A DNA stretch of 19,184 bases from Kaftiobacterium sp035693805. Its GTDB lineage: Bacteria; Sysuimicrobiota; Sysuimicrobiia; Sysuimicrobiales; Kaftiobacteriaceae. Location of the stretch: the NCBI GenBank assembly GCA_035693805.1, contig DASSGA010000001.1, positions 1-19,184 on the forward strand. The letters run 5' to 3'. Below the pieces are notes generated by a model that saw nothing but the letters and a program-made list of their open reading frames with translations, was not told the origin of the DNA and made no database searches. Shown one piece after another: positions 16,187-19,184 of this stretch (positions are counted from its first letter, which is position 1; each line of letters begins with the position of its first letter). Made by a program: the position numbers and the translations under genes.

Positions 16187-18054
16187 GTGTCGACGACAAG
16201 CTGAAGCTCGTCCCCACGCGGCCCGGCGTGTACCTCATGAAGGACGCCGCCGCGCGCGTGATCTACGTGGGCAAGGCCGCCGCGCTGCGCAGCCGCGTCC
16301 GGCAGTATTTCCAGGACAGCGGCCATCTCGAGAGCCCCCGCATCCGCCACCTCATGAGCAAGATCGCCGACTTCGAGGTCATCGCCTGCGAGAATGAGGT
16401 CGAGGCCCTCATCCTCGAAACGAACCTCATCAAGCGGCACCGCCCGATCTACAACGTGCGGATGGCCGATGACAAGGCCTTCCCCTACGTGAAGATCTCG
16501 CACGAGCCCTTCCCGAAGATCCTCATGACCCGCCGGGTCGTGCGCGATGGGGCGCATTACTTCGGGCCCTATCCCTACCACGAGCCCAAGCTCGTCCGGC
16601 GGACGATCCGCACCATCCGCAAGCTCTTCAAGCTACGCTCCTGCAACATCGAGATCACGCGCGACCTCCCCCGGCCGTGCCTGGACTACTACATCGGCCA
16701 GTGCACCGCTCCGTGCGTCGCCTGGGGCGCGGACGAGGCGGCCTACGCGGAGCAGGTCCGCCACGCCGCCCAGTTTCTGGAGGGCAAGGCCGCGTCGCTG
16801 CTGGACGAGCTGCGGCATGAAATGACGCGGGCGGCGGAGGCGATGGAGTTCGAACGGGCGGCCCAGCTGCGCGACCAGGTCTCGGCCATGGAGGCGATCT
16901 ACGAGAAGCAGCGCATCGCCACCATCGGGCAGGAGGACCGGGACGTCATGTCCCTGGCGCATGCCGGTAGTTTGGCATGCGTCCAGGCGTTCTTTATCCG
17001 TGCCGGGCGATTGTCCGGTCAGGAGCACTTCATCCTGGAGGGGGGGAGCGGAGCCAGCTCCGCGGAGATCCTGGGAGAATTCGTCAAGCAATTCTACCAG
17101 GACATTCCTGCGATCCCGCCCGAGGTCGTCCTGCAGGAGCCTGTCGAGGATGCCGGCCTCATCGCCACCTGGCTCAGCGAGCGGCGGGGGAGCCGCGTGC
17201 AGGTGGTCGTTCCCCAGCGGGGGGACCGCCGGCGCCTGGTCGAGATGGCGGCGGAGAACGCGGCGCTGTTCCTGCAGCACGAGCGCGCCCGGCGGGCGGG
17301 CCTCGAGGGTGCGGCGATCAAGGAACTCCAGGAGATCCTCGCCCTGGAGACGCCGCCCTTCCGGATCGAGGCGTACGACATCAGCAACTTCCAGTCCGGG
17401 GAGTCGGTCGGCTCGCTGGTCGTCTTCGAGGGCGGCCGGTCGCTCAAGCGCGATTACCGGCGGTTCAAGATCAAGTCGACGGAAGGCCCGAATGACTACG
17501 CCATGCTCCAGGAGATGCTGCGCCGGCGGTTCGCCCTGGGCCGCGAGGAGCAGGAGCGGTTGGACCGCGATGAGCCCGTGAAGGTGAAGTGGTCCGTGCT
17601 CCCCGACCTCGTCCTCATCGACGGGGGGCGGGGGCAGCTCAATGCGGCGCGCGAGGTCCTGTTCGAATACAACCACATGATTCCCGCGGTCGGTCTGGCC
17701 AAGCAGGAAGAGCTGGTGGTGACCGTGGCCAACCCCGACCCGATCGCGCTGCCGCGGGATTCCCACTCCCTGCAGCTCTTGCAGCGGATCCGTGACGAAG
17801 CGCACCGCTTCGCCAACGCCTACCACCGGAAGCTGCGCGAGCGGCGTGTGGTCTTCTCGGTCCTGGACGAGATCCAGGGCATCGGCGAGAAGCGCAAGCG
17901 CGACCTCATCCGCCACTTCGGGTCGGTGCGGGCTATCCGCCAGGCCCCGGTGGAGCAGATCGCCGCGGTTGTTGGACCCAAGACCGCCGAGAAGGTCGCG
18001 GCCTACCTCCGCGAGCATCCCGACGTCCGCTACAAGGACGAAGCCGTCCACTGA
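16183..18054 (+). CDS. uvrC: UvrABC system protein C (dual-incision endonuclease)
   Basis: A 623-residue nuclease that cuts 3' and 5' of the lesion marked by UvrB. The N-terminal GIY-YIG domain contains RPGVYLMKD and IYVGKAAALRSR (residues 13-38) and CENEVEALILETNLIK. Four cysteines at 154, 166, 174 and 178 match the spacing of the UvrC iron-sulfur cluster. A UVR domain lies at about 200-240 (MEFERAAQLRDQVSAM). The RNase H-like 5' nuclease has RIEAYDISNFQ, LVLIDGGRGQLN and RDEAHRFANAYHRK, retaining the Asp, Asp and His residues expected. A C-terminal helix-hairpin-helix pair runs from EIQGIGEKRKRDLIRHFGS to VGPKTAEKVAAYL. ATG 16183 overlaps the aminotransferase stop. It appears full length with both active sites. 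Confidence 0.98.
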   Translation: MSVDDKLKLVPTRPGVYLMKDAAARVIYVGKAAALRSRVRQYFQDSGHLESPRIRHLMSKIADFEVIACENEVEALILETNLIKRHRPIYNVRMADDKAFPYVKISHEPFPKILMTRRVVRDGAHYFGPYPYHEPKLVRRTIRTIRKLFKLRSCNIEITRDLPRPCLDYYIGQCTAPCVAWGADEAAYAEQVRHAAQFLEGKAASLLDELRHEMTRAAEAMEFERAAQLRDQVSAMEAIYEKQRIATIGQEDRDVMSLAHAGSLACVQAFFIRAGRLSGQEHFILEGGSGASSAEILGEFVKQFYQDIPAIPPEVVLQEPVEDAGLIATWLSERRGSRVQVVVPQRGDRRRLVEMAAENAALFLQHERARRAGLEGAAIKELQEILALETPPFRIEAYDISNFQSGESVGSLVVFEGGRSLKRDYRRFKIKSTEGPNDYAMLQEMLRRRFALGREEQERLDRDEPVKVKWSVLPDLVLIDGGRGQLNAAREVLFEYNHMIPAVGLAKQEELVVTVANPDPIALPRDSHSLQLLQRIRDEAHRFANAYHRKLRERRVVFSVLDEIQGIGEKRKRDLIRHFGSVRAIRQAPVEQIAAVVGPKTAEKVAAYLREHPDVRYKDEAVH

Positions 18055-18095
18055 CCCGGCCGATTCCCACAAACCGCCCGTGCCGCGGTGCGCCC

Positions 18096-18124
18096 TTGAC
18101 AGCGGCCCGCGCACGATGGATAAT
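18096..18124 (+). promoter_or_regulatory. Strong sigma70-type promoter of the Phd-Ogt fusion gene
   Basis: TTGACA (18096-18101), a 17-bp spacer and GATAAT (18119-18124). Initiation near 18131 gives a leader of about 33 nt to the ATG at 18164. The -10 and start site are covered by the palindromic operator described separately. Confidence 0.8.
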
Positions 18125-18146
18125 AGCCATTAAAATAGCTATTATC
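18119..18146 (+). promoter_or_regulatory. Palindromic operator over the -10 and start site
   Basis: A perfect 9-bp inverted repeat, GATAATAGC (18119-18127) and GCTATTATC (18138-18146), encloses 10 bases. Inside it sit two tandem 10-bp palindromes: AATAGCCATT (18122-18131, one mismatch) and AATAGCTATT (18134-18143, perfect), with centres 12 bp apart. The site masks the -10 and transcription start, as expected for a repressor operator. The likely ligand is the Phd/YefM-like domain encoded just downstream (inference). Confidence 0.7.
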
Positions 18147-18152
18147 TAATGC

Positions 18153-18161
18153 GGGGAGGAG
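18153..18161 (+). promoter_or_regulatory. Ribosome binding site deciding the start of the Phd-Ogt gene
   Basis: GGGGAGGAG immediately precedes the ATG at 18164. An in-frame ATG at 18149 overlaps this purine tract and has no site of its own, so 18164 is the likely start. Confidence 0.75.
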
Positions 18162-18163
18162 CC

Positions 18164-18880
18164 ATGAGAGTCGTGAACACCGTCGAGCTCAAGAACCGCA
18201 CAAACGAGGTGCTGCGAGACGTCGTCGCGGGCGAGCCGGTCATCGTCACCCGGCACGGGAAGCCTGCCGCCGCCATCACCCGGTTGACCGAGGGCGACCT
18301 GGCGGAGTTCGTCCTGCGGCACGCAGGAGAGGGCCGCGCGACGCGGGGGGCGACCCCCGGTCCCTGGCGCTTCACCTCGTTCCCGACCCCGCTGGGTGAC
18401 GTCTACGTCGCGTACGGTGACCTCGGGGTGTCCTTCGTCGACCTGGCCTCGGGGGATGGCGCCTTCGCTCGGGCTTTCCGGAAGCGCCTCGGAGCGGAGG
18501 TGCGGCGGGAGCCGCATCCGCCGGCAAAGCTGGTGTCACTGCTGCGCGGCTTCTTTGCCGACTTCAAGGCGTTCCGCGGCCCGGTGGACCTGTCGATGGT
18601 CGGACCCTTTCAGCGCCGTGTCCTTGAGCAGCTGCGGCGGATCCCGAAAGGGCAGGTCCGCACGTACCGGGATATCGCCCGGGAGATCGGACAGCCCGGG
18701 GCGACCCGGGCGGTGGGAACGGCGTGCGCCAGGAATCCCGTCCCGCTGATCATCCCATGCCACCGCGTCGTCCGCAGTGACGGCGGGCTCGGCGGGTATT
18801 CGCTGCGGGGTGGGGTAGGACTCAAGCGGCGCCTCCTCGAGACCGAGGGCGTGGGCCCTGATCGCCTGCGTGCGTCATGA
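18164..18880 (+). CDS. Phd/YefM antitoxin-like domain fused to O6-alkylguanine-DNA alkyltransferase
   Basis: A 238-residue fusion. Residues 1-52 (RVVNTVELKNRTNEVLRDVV, then AGEPVIVTRHGKPAAAITRL) have the sequence pattern of Phd/YefM antitoxin N-terminal DNA-binding domains. After a short linker, residues about 69-145 resemble the RNase H-like N-terminal domain of Ogt/MGMT (FTSFPTPLGDVYVAYGDLGV). Residues 146-230 are the catalytic domain: GPFQRRVLEQLRRIPKGQVR, the helix-turn-helix TYRDIAREIG with Arg182 in TRAVG, the active-site IIPCHRVV (alkyl acceptor Cys199), and GGLGGYSLRGGVGLKRRLLE. Such enzymes move the alkyl group from O6-alkylguanine to their own cysteine in one suicidal turnover. No frameshift, stop or internal start separates the domains. 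No toxin gene is adjacent. The promoter -10 is covered by tandem palindromes, suggesting self-repression by the N-terminal domain. The alkyltransferase call is certain; the Phd call is strong. Confidence 0.9.
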   Translation: MRVVNTVELKNRTNEVLRDVVAGEPVIVTRHGKPAAAITRLTEGDLAEFVLRHAGEGRATRGATPGPWRFTSFPTPLGDVYVAYGDLGVSFVDLASGDGAFARAFRKRLGAEVRREPHPPAKLVSLLRGFFADFKAFRGPVDLSMVGPFQRRVLEQLRRIPKGQVRTYRDIAREIGQPGATRAVGTACARNPVPLIIPCHRVVRSDGGLGGYSLRGGVGLKRRLLETEGVGPDRLRAS

Positions 18881-18898
18881 TGCGAACTTGTGTTCGCA
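18881..18898. promoter_or_regulatory. SOS-box-like (LexA-type) palindrome
   Basis: TGCGAAC-TTGT-GTTCGCA is a perfect 7-bp inverted repeat containing CGAAC-N4-GTTCG (18883-18896), the core of Gram-positive-type LexA sites. It starts directly after the Ogt stop and ends 25 bp before the -35 of the next gene. As RNA it could fold as a hairpin, but no U-run follows on either strand, so an intrinsic terminator is less likely. Confidence 0.5.
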
Positions 18899-18918
18899 CC
18901 ATAAGACATTCATCAATA

Positions 18919-18937
18919 TTCTATTGACAGAATAGAA
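18919..18937. promoter_or_regulatory. Inverted repeat centred on the -35 of the last gene
   Basis: TTCTATT-GACAG-AATAGAA is a perfect 7-bp inverted repeat with a 5-bp centre; the TTGACA -35 element (18924-18929) lies in its middle. The position is suited to a repressor. Its AATAG/CTATT half-sites also occur, in the opposite arrangement, in the operator at 18119-18146. Confidence 0.5.
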
Positions 18938-18952
18938 AACAGTCATTACAAT
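18924..18952 (+). promoter_or_regulatory. Strong sigma70-type promoter of the 3'-terminal small gene
   Basis: TTGACA (18924-18929), exactly 17 bp, then TACAAT (18947-18952), in an AT-rich stretch unlike the surrounding DNA. Initiation near 18959 gives a leader of about 40 nt. GAGGTGG (18986-18992) is a near-ideal ribosome binding site six bases before the ATG at 18999. Confidence 0.8.
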
Positions 18953-18998
18953 TCCCTTCAGAAATGGTTGAACTATATGAGCTCTGAGGTGGATTCTC

Positions 18999-19184
18999 AT
19001 GGAGAACCGTTATGTCATGGAGATGCTCAATCGCCAGCGGATCGAGGAGATTCTTCACACCGCCGACCGGCAGCGGCTGATCCGGCAGGCTGAGGATCCC
19101 GGCCGCCGTCACTCCCTGCTCAATCGCGCGCTCGCCTGGGCCGCCGGCGCCGGCGCGTACGCAGTTCAGGATGGAGGGAGGATC
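18999..19184 (+). CDS. Unknown protein, N-terminal 62 residues (3' truncated by window edge)
   Basis: Not recognised. The frame from ATG 18999 stays open to the end of the window (62 codons). It has a very good ribosome binding site, GAGGTGG, six bases upstream and a consensus promoter, so it is very probably a real, well expressed gene. The product begins MENRYVMEMLNRQRIEEILH, a charged, probably helical region rich in Arg, Gln and Glu to about residue 40. An Ala/Gly-rich stretch around LNRALAWAAGAGAYA follows and could start a short membrane helix. It is not obviously a toxin partner for the Phd-like domain upstream, but the C-terminus is missing. An SOS-like palindrome and an inverted repeat on the -35 lie upstream, suggesting regulated expression. 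Confidence 0.65.
   Translation, partial: MENRYVMEMLNRQRIEEILHTADRQRLIRQAEDPGRRHSLLNRALAWAAGAGAYAVQDGGRI

Noticed and set aside
18055..18118. Intrinsic terminator after uvrC
   Set aside because: GC-rich bases here form no clean stem followed by a T-run.
18149..18163. Earlier ATG at 18149 as the start of the Phd-Ogt gene
   Set aside because: It lies on the ribosome binding tract itself and would add five unconserved residues.
18881..18898. Reading the palindrome after the Ogt gene as an intrinsic terminator
   Set aside because: No U-run follows the hairpin on either strand, and the core matches a LexA site; a Rho-assisted or weak terminator role is not excluded.

Overview
This is a GC-rich bacterial chromosome segment (roughly two-thirds G+C by eye), densely coded and dominated by DNA replication and repair genes. 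GTG starts, stop/start overlaps of the GTGA/ATGA type, a DUF881 membrane protein and a CGAAC-N4-GTTCG palindrome (the SOS box type of Gram-positive bacteria and relatives) suggest a Terrabacteria-like lineage (Firmicutes, Actinobacteria, Chloroflexota, Armatimonadota or an uncultured relative). That is inference; no taxonomic marker gene is present.

Layout. Positions 3-3882 (+): the 3' part of dnaE (replicative polymerase alpha subunit), then a DUF881 membrane/coiled-coil protein and a geranylgeranyl-reductase-like flavoprotein, tightly packed as an operon. Positions 3828-5145 (-): a MOT1-type molybdate/sulfate transporter, converging on and overlapping the flavoprotein gene, preceded by tRNA-Leu(CAA) with a clear promoter. 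Positions 5232-6563 (-): an alpha/beta-hydrolase fused to a class III nucleotide cyclase, divergent from polA with only 30 bp between the start codons. Positions 6594-9844 (+): polA and coaE, overlapping. Positions 9894-18054 (+): a nucleotide excision repair cluster of uvrB, uvrA, a PLP aminotransferase and uvrC, behind an extended -10 promoter. Positions 18096-18880 (+): a gene whose product joins a Phd/YefM antitoxin-like DNA-binding domain to a complete O6-alkylguanine-DNA alkyltransferase (Ogt), behind a strong promoter whose -10 is covered by two tandem palindromes. Positions 18881-19184: an AT-rich regulatory stretch with an SOS-like palindrome, a second strong promoter with an inverted repeat centred on its -35, and the start of a small unknown gene that runs off the window.

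How the genes fit together: DnaE and Pol I supply replication and gap filling; UvrA, UvrB and UvrC locate and cut bulky lesions; the Ogt domain directly reverses O6-alkylguanine. The most notable item is the antitoxin-domain/alkyltransferase fusion with its palindromic operator. It looks like a self-regulated alkylation repair gene, analogous in logic to Ada but built from different parts. The second is a CoaE whose P-loop lacks the catalytic lysine. No mobile elements, CRISPR arrays or rRNA genes were seen, and no gene-free stretch exceeds 120 bp.
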